A stretch of DNA of 64,000 bases from Rutidosis leptorrhynchoides (Eukaryota; Streptophyta; Magnoliopsida; Asterales; Asteraceae), in the NCBI RefSeq assembly GCF_046630445.1, contig NC_092334.1, forward strand, positions 108,201,001 to 108,265,000, read 5' to 3'. The position numbers and the translations under genes were made by a program. The notes below the pieces were generated by a model. It searched no databases. It saw only the letters and a program-made list of their open reading frames with translations, and was not told where the DNA came from. This document shows, piece by piece, positions 1-15,666 of this stretch. The stretch's first letter is position 1. Each line of letters opens with the position of its first letter.

Positions 1-1144
1 TACAAATGAATGCACAAGTAATGTGAAGAAATTTTATGGCTACATAACACACATATATGCAAAGACGCATAAAACTTTTTCATTTCAAAGTTAGAAAGTT
101 AAACAAATAATACGAGAAATAATCTAATGAGTGTGTTTGAGTATAAATGGATTGCTAAGTAATGAGATGGATATTTGTGTACCTTTTCTAATTTCTTCTT
201 CCTTGACACTTTGATTGGTTTGAGAGGTTTACAAAAATTGAAACTTGGTGAGATGTAATAGCCAAAGGTCTCTTATATGGTCATAAAAGGTACGGTTGGT
301 CGGTGAGTCGGTGGGTCAGTAAAACGTGTCAAAGATGCTAACAATCGCATTAACGTATGTAGGTATATGTTTTTAATATCAAACGTATATATCAAATTCA
401 CACGGTACAAGATAAAAATATATGTATTTACTAATATTAAAGGCGTAAATTAAATTCACACGATTGTGCACGATAAGATTATACTATTAGTTCCATAGTA
501 GTAAGTTTGACTTAGTTGCCCTATATATAAAGTAGAGAAGTCAAATTACCAAAAGCGTGTAACCATTACATGTATATTAAGTGAAATGTCGATTTGAAGG
601 TCCATATAATCATCACGATTCAGTTTATTTAACATATTAATAGTGATATTTCTATCATCATTTGGATAAATCCACCATAAATAAGTATTCATAAGTTTTA
701 CAATACAACTTGTTAATGTGAAGTTCTTGTGCCAAAATCTAAATTATTTTAATATAATTGGTTGTATACCTTTTCTAAATTCTTTCCCCTTCACTTATTA
801 ATATGTTGAAAGTGTTTTTAGAACTTGATAAAATGTGACAGTCAAAAATCTTCTATAAAGTAATAAAAAGTTATAAAAGGTTGTCGTGTCTGTGGGTCAG
901 TACTACCTGTAAAAGATATTAACAATCACATTAATGCATGTAAGTATATGTTTTTAATATCAAACATGTACATTATTCAGAGGATTCTACAAGATTTATA
1001 TTATTTTACCAATATCAAATGTGTACATTTAATTAATCCACACGATTGTGCAAGATTATAATTATAATAGTACAGTAGTAAGAATGACTGAATTGCCCTT
1101 TATATAAAGCTAAGAAGTCAAATAACCAAAAATCATGTAGTTAC
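1..1144. repeat. Host flank: diverged tandem repeat, units 1 and 2
   Basis: This AT-rich flank has no credible gene. Two diverged copies of one unit can be aligned by eye: unit 1 runs from about 178 and unit 2 from about 765. Shared landmarks are 'accttttctaa', 'gtgggtcagta', 'gtatatgtttttaatatcaaac', 'cacgattgtgca' and 'tatataaag..agaagtcaaa'. Unit 2 is cut at 1,144 by Copia-1 and resumes at 46,995; a third partial copy starts at about 47,086. The unit is roughly 0.5-0.6 kb. I do not recognise its family. Confidence 0.7.
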
Positions 1145-1348
1145 TGTTATAATTCAGTAGGCTTATAACTACCTTTAGGGGTTTGGTTCTTGACAATAGT
1201 ACTACAAATATTAAAGAAGATTGAAATAGAGAGCAAAACTATTTTTATTCAATAGATGGTGTGCTCTATATGGTAGCTTACACCCCTTATTTATAGTATA
1301 TAATGTACTGTACATAGTAGGTGATATAGTAATAATATATATAATATT
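1145..1348 (-). repeat. Copia-1 left (3') LTR, outer part
   Basis: Starts TGTTATAATTCAG, matching the right LTR at 46761 with a few substitutions. It is interrupted after 1348 by the LARD element and resumes at 12560-12584, ending TTTACAACA. The two parts sum to 229 bp, exactly the length of the right LTR. Confidence 0.93.
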
Positions 1349-1507
1349 TGTGACGACCCGAAAATTTTCGACCAAATTTAAACTTGATCTTTATATTATT
1401 CCGACACGATATGCAAAGTCTGTTAAGTTAAATCTCAAACATTATGAACTTTGTTCATGTATTTATTTTAAACCTTGACTATTACCGACGATTCACGAAC
1501 TATTGAC

Positions 1508-1717
<210 letters not shown>

Positions 1718-2232
1718 TATGATTCTTATATAAATGATGATTATATGTTTATTGTAATATATTAAAACGTATCAAATATTAAATATATATATTATTATAC
1801 ATATAACTAGTAAATAATATATAAGTAATAAATGGTAATATAAATATAGTAAATGTAACTACAAGTTAAAAATATAACTTGTTTAAGACAAATATTATTA
1901 TTACTACTTTCATTATTATCAATATTAGTAATATTAATAAATATTAAATATTAAAATGTTAATAAATTTAATGTTATGATTATCAGAATAAATACTTAAA
2001 ATATAAATAATTCTATAAGAATGATTAAAATTATTATTTAGATATTATCAACTATTATGATTAATACTATTATTAATATTAATATTATTATTTCTATAAA
2101 TATAATTTCCATTATTATTAAAATCATTATTAATATTATCATAAAAATAATACAATATATCATTAATATCAATTTAAATATTGATTATTATTACTATCAT
2201 AGTTGTTACTATTATTAATTATTATTATTATT

Positions 2233-2263
<31 letters not shown>

Positions 2264-4104
2264 TATTTATTTATTTATTTATAAAAATTATATATAAAAT
2301 CAGATAAATGTATATCTGGATTCGGTTTTACATCGCCATTGACTGTATCAAATTGGTACTTCATGCTTCCAAAATTTGTTTCATATCATTTTCATTAGTA
2401 CAAATCAAATAAGAAGCAGATTCGATTTTATCTTATTTTATTTAATTTTTGTTTTCTTTTTTTTTTTGTCTGATTGAGAAATCGATACCCACATTCCTTA
2501 CATAATTGATCAATTTCAGTGTAAAGTGATTGAGACGACTTTCTATCATCAACTAAAACTGATACATTTCACACAACCACCATTAAAACCTAAGCACCAT
2601 TTCCATCGTTAACAATCACCAACACTTTGAAATCAAACCGCCATCACATACGATCTTCCACTTGCACCATCATCTATAGAAAACCATTCAACCATCACCA
2701 ACACCTTACCACACCCATCGGCTATGGTTAACCGAGAAACAAACCATTTAAAACACCATCTTTAATCTTCAAACAAGATCACCACAACTGTTAAAATCAC
2801 GCAGTTTGCTACTCCAATCAACTTAATTGTTTGCTACTACTGTCGTTTCTATTGAAGCAAGAACATCTAAACCACCATCATGGAAGTACGTTTTCTGTTT
2901 TCTGTATTCTATTTCTTCAAACCACCCTTTCCTAAACGCCACCTTTTCTTTTCTCTCTCTCTTAATTGTTTTTTGATTTCGATCACCATTTTCCTTCTTG
3001 AGTTCTTCTTCATGAACTCCACATCGTCACCTTCACTTTAACCACCATCATTCTACACCATAATTGAGGCTGTTGCTACAAACATTTTTTTTTTTTTTTT
3101 GCTATTTGCTAACGAGCTTCAACTCTTTTCTTCGTAAACCATATCACCAAACAGACCCCATCACAACTATGGCAAGCTCGCCACTTTCTTTTCGGTTTAT
3201 AACCCATAAACCTCTTCACTCTAACCACTACAGCCATTTGTACTGTTTCTTTCTATTACTTCACGAGATACGGAAGAGAATTATTTGAGGACTTTAAAAA
3301 ATGTTTACACCTTAATTCATTGTCACTAGTGGACTCATGCAACTTATAAAGAAGACTTGATGCACGTTCTATATTGTTTATTTGTGATGGCCGACAATTG
3401 TGGAAGTAATAACCCCACTTGTGAAACTAGTTGATTTGATATAGTCAGCTGCTAGTATTCCTACTTTAATCAAAACCCAATTGCGACACTCCACCGTTTG
3501 TTTAGTAGCTGAAATCCCATGAAAGTTTCTAGTGGGCCGTGAGGGAATTAAAAACCAAAAAGAAGTCGAATTGGTTGCAGGTGGACGGTTTAAAGTTGTA
3601 TGGCCAACATATAAAAACACCACTTGTGATTAAATTAAGATGGCTAAGGATTTTGTCAAATCCATTTAAACGAGTATATATTTTAGTTGTTTAAAACTCC
3701 TACAGAAGACTGAAGGTTTCCAGACCCAAATCCACTTAAAATCTCTCAGTTTGGGTTGTTAGTGGGTTAAGATCCAATTAATATTATGTTGGGCTTGTGA
3801 AAATGCTAGTGGGCATTTGCTGTGGATTGCTATCAAAAATTAATAATGGTAGTATGGATAGAACCCAAAAGATACGATGATGGTTGTGAATGATGTTTAG
3901 GATTGTGCTAAAGGTGATGATGGATTTCACTTTGATGATGATGATTATGTTAGATGATTAGGATAACCGATTGATGATTAAGATAATGATTAGGATTGGG
4001 GTATGATGACGATGAGATAATGATAAAAGATGGTTAGGATAATAAAATGGATACATAAAATAACGATGACAATGTTAGATGATTTTGGACGTAATCGTGG
4101 TCAT

Positions 4105-4175
4105 GATAGTGGCGGGTTGGTTAGAGTGATGGGTTGAGGAACGAGAAGTCTCGGGTTCGATTCTCGTCTAGAGCA
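4105..4175 (+). other. tRNA/SINE-like Pol III promoter motif within the LTR
   Basis: An A-box-like TGGCGGGTTGG at 4110-4120 and a B-box GGTTCGATTC at 4154-4163 sit about 33 bp apart, as in tRNA genes and tRNA-derived SINE heads. The B-box matches GWTCRANNC. The putative T-arm does not pair convincingly, so this is not a functional tRNA gene. It lies at the end of the block missing from the other LTR and is followed by an (ATT)n tract from about 4216. It could be a SINE head fragment or a chance match. Confidence 0.4.
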
Positions 4176-4213
4176 TTCTTTTTAGACAAAGCTTTAAGGG
4201 TATACACAATTAC

Positions 4214-4320
<107 letters not shown>

Positions 4321-4900
4321 GAATTATGTGTTTTATTAATTATTGTTATGATTATGATTATTATTATTATGATTATTTTTATTATTATTACTATTAATTA
4401 ACTTTATTAACAAGTACTATAATTAAGTATTATTAGTATTAAGAAATTTTATCAAAATTAGTATTTATATTGTAAAAATAATACAACCTTTTTATTTTAG
4501 TATTATTACTATCATTATTAAAAAAATTATATATTTTATTATTATTATTATCATTCTTATTATCAATATTAACATTTTTATTAATATTATCATTATTATT
4601 ATCACTAATATTGTTAATCTTACTTCATAAAAATTATTATTAGTAATACTATGGTTATTATTTTGATTATTACAATTGTAGTTATTATCATTATAAAGAC
4701 ATTGCAATTTTTTTTATTATTATTATCATTATTAATTTCATATTAACAAAATTATTATAACAAATAAATATTTTCTATATAATAGTATATTTATTTCAAC
4801 TATCATAATATTTCATATAATTATAAATATTAGGATTATTTATATAAATATTTACATATAACAAATTATTTATTTTCAATACAAAATTAAACATATGTAT

Positions 4901-4921
4901 ATATATATATATATACATATG

Positions 4922-5009
<88 letters not shown>

Positions 5010-5037
5010 TTAACTATTTTAAATATATATATATATA
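4901..5037. repeat. (TA)n microsatellites
   Basis: TA dinucleotide tracts at 4901-4913, 4928-5004 and 5022-5036. The copy in the right LTR lies at about 11485-11613. Confidence 0.92.
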
Positions 5038-5400
5038 AGATATATAATTTAAGACTATAATATATAAATCTGTTTGATTACAATGATACGTTTTAATAGA
5101 TATACCATTGATATAGGTTCGTGAATCTGAGGCCAACCCTGCATTGTTCAGTATCGTCGTATGCATATGTTTACTACAAAATATCGTATAGTGAGTTCAT
5201 TTGATTCCCTTTTACTCTTTACATTTTTGGGACTGAGAATACATGCGCTGTTTTTACAACTGCTTTATTAAATGCTTTTGAAATATATTTTGAACTGCGA
5301 ATACATGAAATGCTTTTATAAATGCTTGACGAGATAGACACAAGCAAAACATTCCTCGAATGAATTATTATGCAGACAGAAGTTCTGTGGATTATTATTA

Positions 5401-5557
5401 AATTATGTGGACATGATAATTGCCATCATTGAATTATGTGGACATGATAATTGCCACCATTGAATTATGTGGACATGATAATTACCACCATTGAATTATG
5501 TGGACATTGATAATTGCCACCATTGAATTATGTGGACATGATAATTGCCACCAATTG
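5401..5557 (+). repeat. 31-bp minisatellite, 5 units
   Basis: Five head-to-tail units beginning AATTATGTGGACATGATAAT and ending in TGCCACCATTG variants, with small indels. The right LTR has the same five-unit array at about 11978-12133, so it predates this insertion. Confidence 0.93.
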
Positions 5558-5980
5558 ATGTGAATGTTATGTACCGAGAGAATGATTTTTATACATAGGT
5601 TATGTGTATTATATTTTGTACACGAGATATGTGTACGGTTACTAAGATTTTATGAAAAAGGATTTCGTACACGAGAAAGGTGTACTGTATTTAAAAGATA
5701 TCGCATGTACATTACAGGTGGGTATAGGATTCGGGCCCATTTGTAACATGCAGCATTTAAATCTTGTGGTCTATCAAAAAGATGAATTTTATTGTTTATG
5801 ATAAACTTATGAACTCACCAACCTTTTGGTTGACACTTGAAAGCATGTTTATTCTCAGGTATGAAAGAAATCTTCCGCTGTGCATTTGCTCATTTTAGAG
5901 ACATTACTTGGAGTCGATCATCGCAATGGGACCAAATGTTGATGACTTCGTCCAGGAGGATTAGGACGGGGTATGACATG

Positions 5981-5992
5981 TGGTATCAGAGC
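5981..5992 (+). promoter_or_regulatory. Primer-binding site, initiator tRNA-Met type
   Basis: TGGTATCAGAGC two bases after the end of the left LTR. This is the usual plant gypsy PBS complementary to the initiator tRNA-Met 3' end. The same motif and downstream context (GGTGGTCTTAGCGAACC) recur in Tekay-2 at 59993. Confidence 0.88.
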
Positions 5993-6409
5993 GGTGGTCT
6001 TAGCGAACCCGGTCTTGCATTAGTGTGTCTAACTGATAGTTGTTTAGATGCATTAGTGAGTCTGGACTTCGACTGTGTCTACATGTCAAAAGTTTTGCTT
6101 ATCATGTCGTGTCGAAAATTACCTGCTTATCATTCTTAGGAAATTACCTGCTTATCATTCTTAGTCTAGACACGTTTTACTGCATTGACTGCATGAATAG
6201 TGTATAGACAAAATTCATATCTTAGCGTATCTGCTAAATCATATCTTAGCGAATCTGTTACTGTAAACCTTGCCTGACATATTCTGTAAATTCCTTCGTA
6301 GTCTACGAAATCTTTAGTACTATATATATAGATGTTCTATGTAGTTAGAATATCATCCAATATTCGAAAATCATTTCATATCGAAAAATCCTTTATTCAA
6401 TCGTACGAA

Positions 6410-6904
6410 ATGGAATTCGCCACTAGTTCAAGTCCCTCTGATTCCGATATAGAATTTCACTCGAGCTCCGAAAACAGTGTGACCAGAATGAACCAGCCGA
6501 TTAACCATCATCTATTTTGGATGAATTGGAGATGGGTTTGTAGCCTACTTAATTATTGGAGACAAGAAGAAGGTGATCCCTTCCATCCACTACATTGCCC
6601 TCTTGGCGAAGAACCTGAAGCACTTACCGGCGAACCAGTCCGAAACACTATATTCACCCTTATTTCCAGGATATCTCGTAATGATAATAAGAAATCCAAA
6701 AATTTTAAACCTTATTCATCCGCTCGTTCCAACCGCCAATCATTCCGGAGTCATAGAAGAAGTCAACGAGCTTCGCGCTTGAGTGGTGACTTTAGAGGGT
6801 ATGATGCACAATTTGCAGGCATCACCACCAGCATCAGCACAGTACCGCCAATAATCACATCCGCATCACACGCCTCAACATCACAATCTATACCTCAAGC
6901 ATAA
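6410..6904 (+). CDS. Leader ORF of the LARD element, unknown function
   Basis: I do not recognise this protein. From the ATG at 6410 it reads 164 codons; the frame is also open upstream to an ATG at 6332. The N-terminus is rich in Ser, Asp and Glu (MEFATSSSPSDSDIEFHSSS), the middle is mixed, and the C-terminal half is basic (Arg/Lys/Ser-rich). Its position just after the PBS matches that of the small acidic ORF in Tekay-1 and Tekay-2, and the Ser/Asp-rich start is broadly similar, but I see no clear alignment. No gag or pol follows. A second frame is open over 6573-6782, so the ORF may be a decayed relic rather than a working gene. Confidence 0.35.
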   Translation: MEFATSSSPSDSDIEFHSSSENSVTRMNQPINHHLFWMNWRWVCSLLNYWRQEEGDPFHPLHCPLGEEPEALTGEPVRNTIFTLISRISRNDNKKSKNFKPYSSARSNRQSFRSHRRSQRASRLSGDFRGYDAQFAGITTSISTVPPIITSASHASTSQSIPQA

Positions 6905-9404
6905 TCATCGTTCTACATATCGTTCTACATCAATCATCTTCGTTCTTCATGGCGATTATGTAATCTCTAATGTTTTAGAGATTATGTTTTCCAGTTCTAA
7001 CGGTAAATCAAATGAGATTAATATTATATTAACTCATTAAATCCATGATTACATCTGAAGAAAATATATATGAAAGTATATTTTCATAAAGATTGTAATT
7101 AAAAACTCTATCGTATAAACTGTTAATGATGAGAATATTTTAACGGGTAGGTAATACTCGAGAAATATTTAGATTTCACATTAATAAGTTACACTGTACA
7201 TTCTTCAAATCTGATTCAACATTCATTTACTATCCTACTTACATCTACAGAGATACGAATCCGTTCACCGCAGAATAACCATTTTCATTCAATTTCATAT
7301 TTGGATTTTGACCTATCAGAATCCAACAAGTGGCATAATGAAGAAAACATTGGTAAAAAATAAAATTTGTTAGAAACAAATAAATTAACTATGAGAAATT
7401 TTGTTAAGAATCCACGCTAACTGTTCCTAGCTAACTGATTACATTTTATTTATCGCAATTTAATTATCGCAATTTATATTCTCGTAATTTTATTTATCGT
7501 CATTTAATTTCTGTTATTTATTTTACTCACTTTAAATATCGGGACACGTATACAAGGTTTTGACATATCATATCGACGCATCTATATATATTATTTGGAA
7601 TAACCATAGACACTCTATATGCAGTAATGCTTGAGTTGACTATACAGGGTTGAGGTTGATTCTACAATAATATATATACTTTGAGTTGTGATCGAGTCTG
7701 AGACATGTATACAATGGGTCACGATACATATTAATTAATTCGAATATTATATATTAAACTATATATGAATTATTGAACTACTAACTGTGGACTGCTAACA
7801 TTGGACGATTAAAATGAATTAAAATATTGATTATAACATATGAAACTAAACATCTCTTCAAGTGTGACACTTGATTTCATCTGAAACCTCATTTGTATCT
7901 TGACGATTACAATCTGCGTTCAAACCTTTCATGATTCTTGAAAAACACCTTAATCGAGAGGATGAACCAACCACACTTCATCTACGGAAGGAAAGATTGA
8001 TGCATATAGTTATGCACCTAAAAACACTCGAAACCTGAGTAAATGTTTAACACGTATCTGTTCTAGCTCCTTTGGCATTATTATTACCAAAAATAACTTT
8101 GCAAACCCTTTCCAAATTAGCCAATTTTGTCACAGCTCCAGCAAATAAACTTCGACTTTCATTCGGATTAGCCTTATTATAACTTTGATATATAAGTTAG
8201 TCTTTCATCGTCGTTACCGGAAAACCGTTTATATCTCACCACATTAGCAGTAAACTTACCAGCAACCTCATTGATCTTTGACTTTTCAAAAAAAAAAAAA
8301 TCATTATCTTTATCGAAACCTTATCATGTACTCATCTGCATCTTGTAACAATAATTGTCATACCAACTATTGGAAATCATCAATCATTATTTAGAATCTC
8401 ACAACGTTTCTACATCAACCGTTATATATATACATATAACATCTATTTCTTAGAAATATGACTTTCAATTCCGAAATTCTGAAAAGCACCCAGCCTACGA
8501 ATCAATACATTGAACTTTGAAAAAAAGCTGATGGAGCAGTGAAGACTGAAGACTGCCTTAACAGTAAAAAGTTTGATGATAAAGAATGGAGTGATGGAAA
8601 CACTCAATGGAAAATTTGTACTGGAAAACAGATTTAGCAAACTATGAAGGAGGCTGTAGACAAATCATAAAGACTAAACCTGCCTTTAAAGAATCCAAAT
8701 GATTCAGTATTTACTAAAGTCATTAACGAATACCTTACTCCTAACTCTAAACCCTTGCGGACAATATTCTTCATCATCCCCTGATATTAGAAATTCTAAG
8801 ATATCATCGTATCTTTCATTATAAATATCCTCCATATTTCTGAAGCTATTTCCACAATTATTCTTATCTGAAATCATTTACCTCCTCGCGCTATCTGTAT
8901 TACATCATAAAAGAAACTATTTTAGTTTCTAAATTATAAAACCTTAGAGTTTAAAATATGAATGATTTTGAAATAGTGTTGGGAACTAAATCATGAGTTA
9001 GTATAATATAATGACACTTGATCAACGTGATTATATTACAGTAAGTCATGCTGAGTTTCTAATGGAACGTGATGATTCACATATCATAACGTCATCATGT
9101 GCCATGTTACATGACTCTTACACTCTATCTAATCTATAAACAAATCAAGAACATATTTTCTTGACAGTCCTATCTTTTTCCTCGAATTTCGAAAATCAAC
9201 CGTGACTATGTCACTAAGTAATACGAACCTGCATTTACTCATTTCACTCTTTTGTGATAGCTTCACTCGTACGCTTCGAGTAATCGAATTATTTTATCAA
9301 TATTACTCTATGGTAATAAAACTCTATCTATCAACTCATAATTGTCATGAAAACATTCTTATTGTTAACTATGACAACCACGATCAAATTTTGAGACAAA
9401 ATTT
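6905..9404 (+). other. LARD internal non-coding region
   Basis: About 2.5 kb with no recognisable protein on either strand. At 7138-7155 it carries a copy of the TAACGGGTAGGTA motif that also forms the 3' polypurine tract. About 7540-7830 resembles part of the Tekay-1 LTR. Short A/T-rich elements such as repeated 'atttatcgcaattta' lie at 7440-7500. The rest holds nothing I can name. Confidence 0.6.
7540..7830 (+). repeat. Tekay-1 LTR-like segment inside the LARD
   Basis: Landmarks in order: GACATATCATAT, TATTATTTGGAA, CCATAGACACTCTATATGC, TATACAGGGTTGAGGTTGATT, CTTTGAGTTGTGATCGAGTC, TGGACTGCTAAC. All occur in the same order and element orientation in the Tekay-1 LTRs (reverse complement of about 30848-31095 and 43880-44130). 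This shows that the LARD internal region contains LTR-derived sequence of a related gypsy family. Confidence 0.75.
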
Positions 9405-9421
9405 CTTTAACGGGTAGGTAC
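9405..9421 (+). promoter_or_regulatory. LARD 3' polypurine-tract motif
   Basis: CTTTAACGGGTAGGTAC immediately precedes the right LTR's TGTGACGACCC, where plus-strand priming should occur. It is shared with Tekay-1 (33231-33247, reverse complement). Confidence 0.8.
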
Positions 9422-12554
<3,133 letters not shown>

Positions 12555-12559
12555 ATATT

Positions 12560-12584
12560 GTTAGCCACAATTGACTTTACAACA
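12560..12584 (-). repeat. Copia-1 left LTR, inner 25 bp
   Basis: Continuation of the Copia-1 LTR after the LARD and its TSD, ending TTTACAACA. The next bases (ctcctgc; GCAGGAG on the minus strand) are the polypurine tract. Confidence 0.88.
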
Positions 12585-12741
12585 CTCCTGCTTGGATGCC
12601 AATGTTATTATCATTTAGAGATCAATAGTACTGCCTCGTTAAAAACCTTGCTAAAGAAAATCCAGTGGGAAAAAACTTTAGCTAGGGAAAAAGAGTGCAG
12701 TATAAAGTTGACTCTCCCTCAAGTAGGCATCGCCTCTGCAG

Positions 12742-13290
12742 TTACATCTTTTGGAAATGCCTCATGCCATTATTGTGAACGTGTGTTCTGAAAATAGCAG
12801 TTGGAAGTACTTTCGTGAAAAGATCAGCAGAGTTTTTGCTGGATTGAACATATCTCATTTCAATCTGGTTGTCCTTAATGAGATTTTGAGTGTATGAGAA
12901 GAATCTAGGAGGTATGTGTTTTGTTAGGTCACTTTTCATATACCCTTCTTTCATCTGTGCTATGCAAGCTGCATTATCTTCATAGATAGTTGTTGGTCTT
13001 TTATCGCGTTCTAGTCCACAAGAATCAGTAATGAGTTGTGTCATTGATCTCAAACAAAAACATTCTCGAGTAGCTTCATGTAATGCGATCACTTCAGCAT
13101 GATTTGATGATGTGGCAACAAGTGTTTGTTTTTGAGAACGCCATGATATTGAAGTACCTCCATTTAGGAATACATATCCATTTTGAGATTTAGCTTTATG
13201 TGGATCAGATAAGTAACCTGCATCTGCATAACCAACCAAATTTTGTTTTGATTCATTAGAATAAAATAATCTTAAATCAGTAGTTCCTCG
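12742..13290 (-). pseudogene. Copia-1 RNase H domain remnant
   Basis: Copia-type RNase H that would degrade the RNA strand of the RNA/DNA hybrid in the virus-like particle. The frame 13239-12742 shows VGYADAGYLSDPHKAKS, TSSNHAEVIALHEATRE, YEDNAACIAQMKEGYMKSD and the family C-terminal block ending NSADLFTKVLPTA. The DxA, E and D landmarks of the copia RNase H are present. It is separated from the RT frame by a frameshift near 13290. A near-identical copy in Copia-2 (49197-50066) reads through the RT-RNase H junction that is broken here. Confidence 0.88.
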
Positions 13291-13296
13291 AAGGTA

Positions 13297-14260
13297 TCAA
13301 AATATGTGTTTGATCCCATTCCAGTGTCTTTTGGTAGGAGCTGAGCTGAACCTTGCCAACAAATTAACTGCAAAAGAAATGTCAGGTCTTGTACAATTTG
13401 TAAGATACATAAGAGCTCCAACTGCACTAAGATATGGTACTTCTGGTCCCAGGAAATCTTCATGATCTTCACAGGGACGAAATGGATCAGTGTCAACATT
13501 AAGTGATCTAACAACCATAGGAGTACTTAATGGTTTTGCTTTGTCCATATTGAAACGTTTTAAAATCTTTTCCGTATAAGTTGTTTGATGTACAAGTAAA
13601 CCATTAGGCATATGCTCAATCTGCAAACCAAGGCAATACTTAGTTTTTCCGAGATCTTTCATTTCAAATTCTTTCTTTAGAAGTTGAATGGCTTCATGAA
13701 TCTCTTTATTTGTACCTATGATGTTAAGATCATCGACATAAACGGCTATGATCACATATCCGGATGTTGTTTTCTTAATGAATACACATGGGCAAATAAG
13801 ATTATTGGTATACCTTTTGCTTATCAAGTAATCACTTAATCATTTATACCACATGCGACCAGATTGTTTCAACCCATATAAAGACCTTTGTAACTTGATT
13901 GAGTACATTTCTTTTAGTTTTGCATTGGTTGCTTCTGATACCTTAAATCCTTCAGGTATCTTCATATATATATCACTATCTAGTGATCCATATAGATAAG
14001 CAGTCACAACTACCAGGCTGATTAAGTATCTAAAAGTAATTGCATCCATAACAGAAGAATAAGTTTCCTCATAATCAATTCCTGGTCTTTGGGAAAAACC
14101 TTGAGCTACAAGTCTAGCTTTATACCTTGTAACTTCATTTTTCTCATTTCTTTTTCGCACAAAAACCCATCTATATCCTACAGATTTCACATCTTTAGGT
14201 GTGAGAATGATAGATCCGAAAACTTTTCTTTTATTGAGCGATTCAAATTCAGCTCGTATT
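13297..14260 (-). pseudogene. Copia-1 reverse transcriptase remnant with motif-A deletion
   Basis: Copia reverse transcriptase, broken into frames 14190-13840 and 13827-13297. The C-terminal part has IAVYVDDLNIIGTNKEI, the YVDD catalytic motif, then KEFEMKDLGKTKYCLGLQIE and the thumb region. The N-terminal part has YRWVFVRKRNEKNEVTRYKA, ARLVAQGFSQRPGIDYEET and the SLYGLKQSGRMWYK block. Compared with Copia-2, 33 bp net are missing at about 14010 (36 bp replaced by 3 bp). This removes the stretch that holds the motif-A catalytic Asp before VVTAYLYGS. A stop or frameshift near 13830 separates the two frames. It cannot be functional. Confidence 0.88.
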
Positions 14261-14394
14261 GATCCTTTTCAATGATCCCAATCATGTCTACTTTGACATT
14301 CCATGACAGATTTTGGTTCTAGATCATCATCATCATTCATGATGTCATATGCAACATTATATAAAAATATCTGATCAAGATTTTTCATTTCATT

Positions 14395-15660
14395 TCAGTT
14401 CCATAATATTTTTGAATGTGCATAATTGATTGAAAATTCCGTATTGACATCATCAATCTCCTCTACAGAAGGAGTTTTGATTTGTGGTTCTTCTTGAACA
14501 CTTTCTTTTACCTCATTATCAGCCGATTTTCTTTTTCGAGAATTTTTATCTTTGGAACCAATTGGTCTTCCACATTTCTGGCGTGGCAAAGACTCAAGAG
14601 CGACATTATTGCCAGCTTTTGGAATTTCAATTCGAGCTGGAGCATTTACTGCTGGTATATATGATTTAGTCACTCTTTTTGTATCTGTAAATGCATCAGG
14701 CAATTTATTCGCAAGTTCTTGCATATGCATTATTTTTTGAACTTCGGTCTCGCATTCTTTTGTGCGAGGATCAAGATACATTAATTGAGGTTCACACCAT
14801 GAAACATCATTTTCTTTATTTTTTATTTCTCCCCCTAATCTAGGTAACAATGTTTCATTAAAGTGACAATCAGCAAAACGTGTTGTAAAAACATCACCCG
14901 TCATGGGTTCAATATATCTTATGATTGAAGATGTTTCATATCCAACATATATTCCCATCCTTCTTTGAGGACCCATTTTAGTGCGTTGTGGTGGTGCGAT
15001 AGGAACATAAACCGCACAACCAAATGTTATAAGGTGGGAAATATTTGACTGATGACCAAAAGCAAGTTGCAAGGGAGAATATGTATGACTTGCACTTGGT
15101 CTAATGCGAATTAATGATGCAGCGTGTAAAATTGCATGACCCCATACAGATACTGGGAGTTTTGTTCTCATTATCAATGGTTTAGCTATTAACTCCAATC
15201 GTTTGATTAGTGATTCGGCTAAACCATTTTGTGTATGCGCATGGGCAACATGATGTTCAACAACAATCCCAATAGACATGCAAAAATCATTAAATGCTTG
15301 AGATGTAAACTCACCAGCATTATCCAATCTCACCCTTTTTAAATTATAATCAGAAAAATGTGCTCTCAATTTAATAATTTGAGCAAGAAATTTTGCAAAT
15401 GCCATATTTCGACTTGATAATAGACAAACATGAAACCATCTACTAGATGCGTCTATTAGGACCATGAAATATCTAAATGGTCCACATGTTGGATGAATTG
15501 GTCCACATATATCACCTTGAATTCTTTCAAGAAACATTGGTGATTCTTTTTCAACCTTAAGAGGTGATGGTCTTAATATTAATTTTCCAAGTGAGCATGA
15601 TGTACATGGGATAAGTGCATCATGAGGGATCTTTTAATCCGTCAATGGATGTCCATGTGT
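14395..15660 (-). pseudogene. Copia-1 integrase remnant
   Basis: Integrase catalytic core and C-terminal linker in frame 15537-14395. It contains GPFRYFMVLIDASSRW (first Asp), VRLDNAGEFTSQAF (second Asp) and HTQNGLAESLIKRLE (Glu), so the DDE triad is visible. It continues with the copia GKKxP-like region (FGCAVYVPIAPPQRTK, MGIYVGYETSSIIRY) and a basic linker (GRPIGSKDKNSRKRKS). The N-terminal zinc-binding part is interrupted at 15661 by Tekay-1 and resumes at 46179. It is part of a gag-pol polyprotein; frameshifts before the RT and upstream make it a pseudogene. Confidence 0.9.
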
Positions 15661-15666
15661 ATTTTG

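Noticed and set aside
4105..4175. Functional tRNA gene
   Set aside because: B-box present but T-arm and acceptor stem do not pair; kept only as a Pol III-like motif.
5400..5560. Possible CRISPR-like array
   Set aside because: Direct head-to-tail 31-bp minisatellite without spacers, inside a plant LTR.
5564..5746. Small ORF present at both 5564 and 12140
   Set aside because: Duplicated only because it lies in both LTRs; no domain and no independent conservation.
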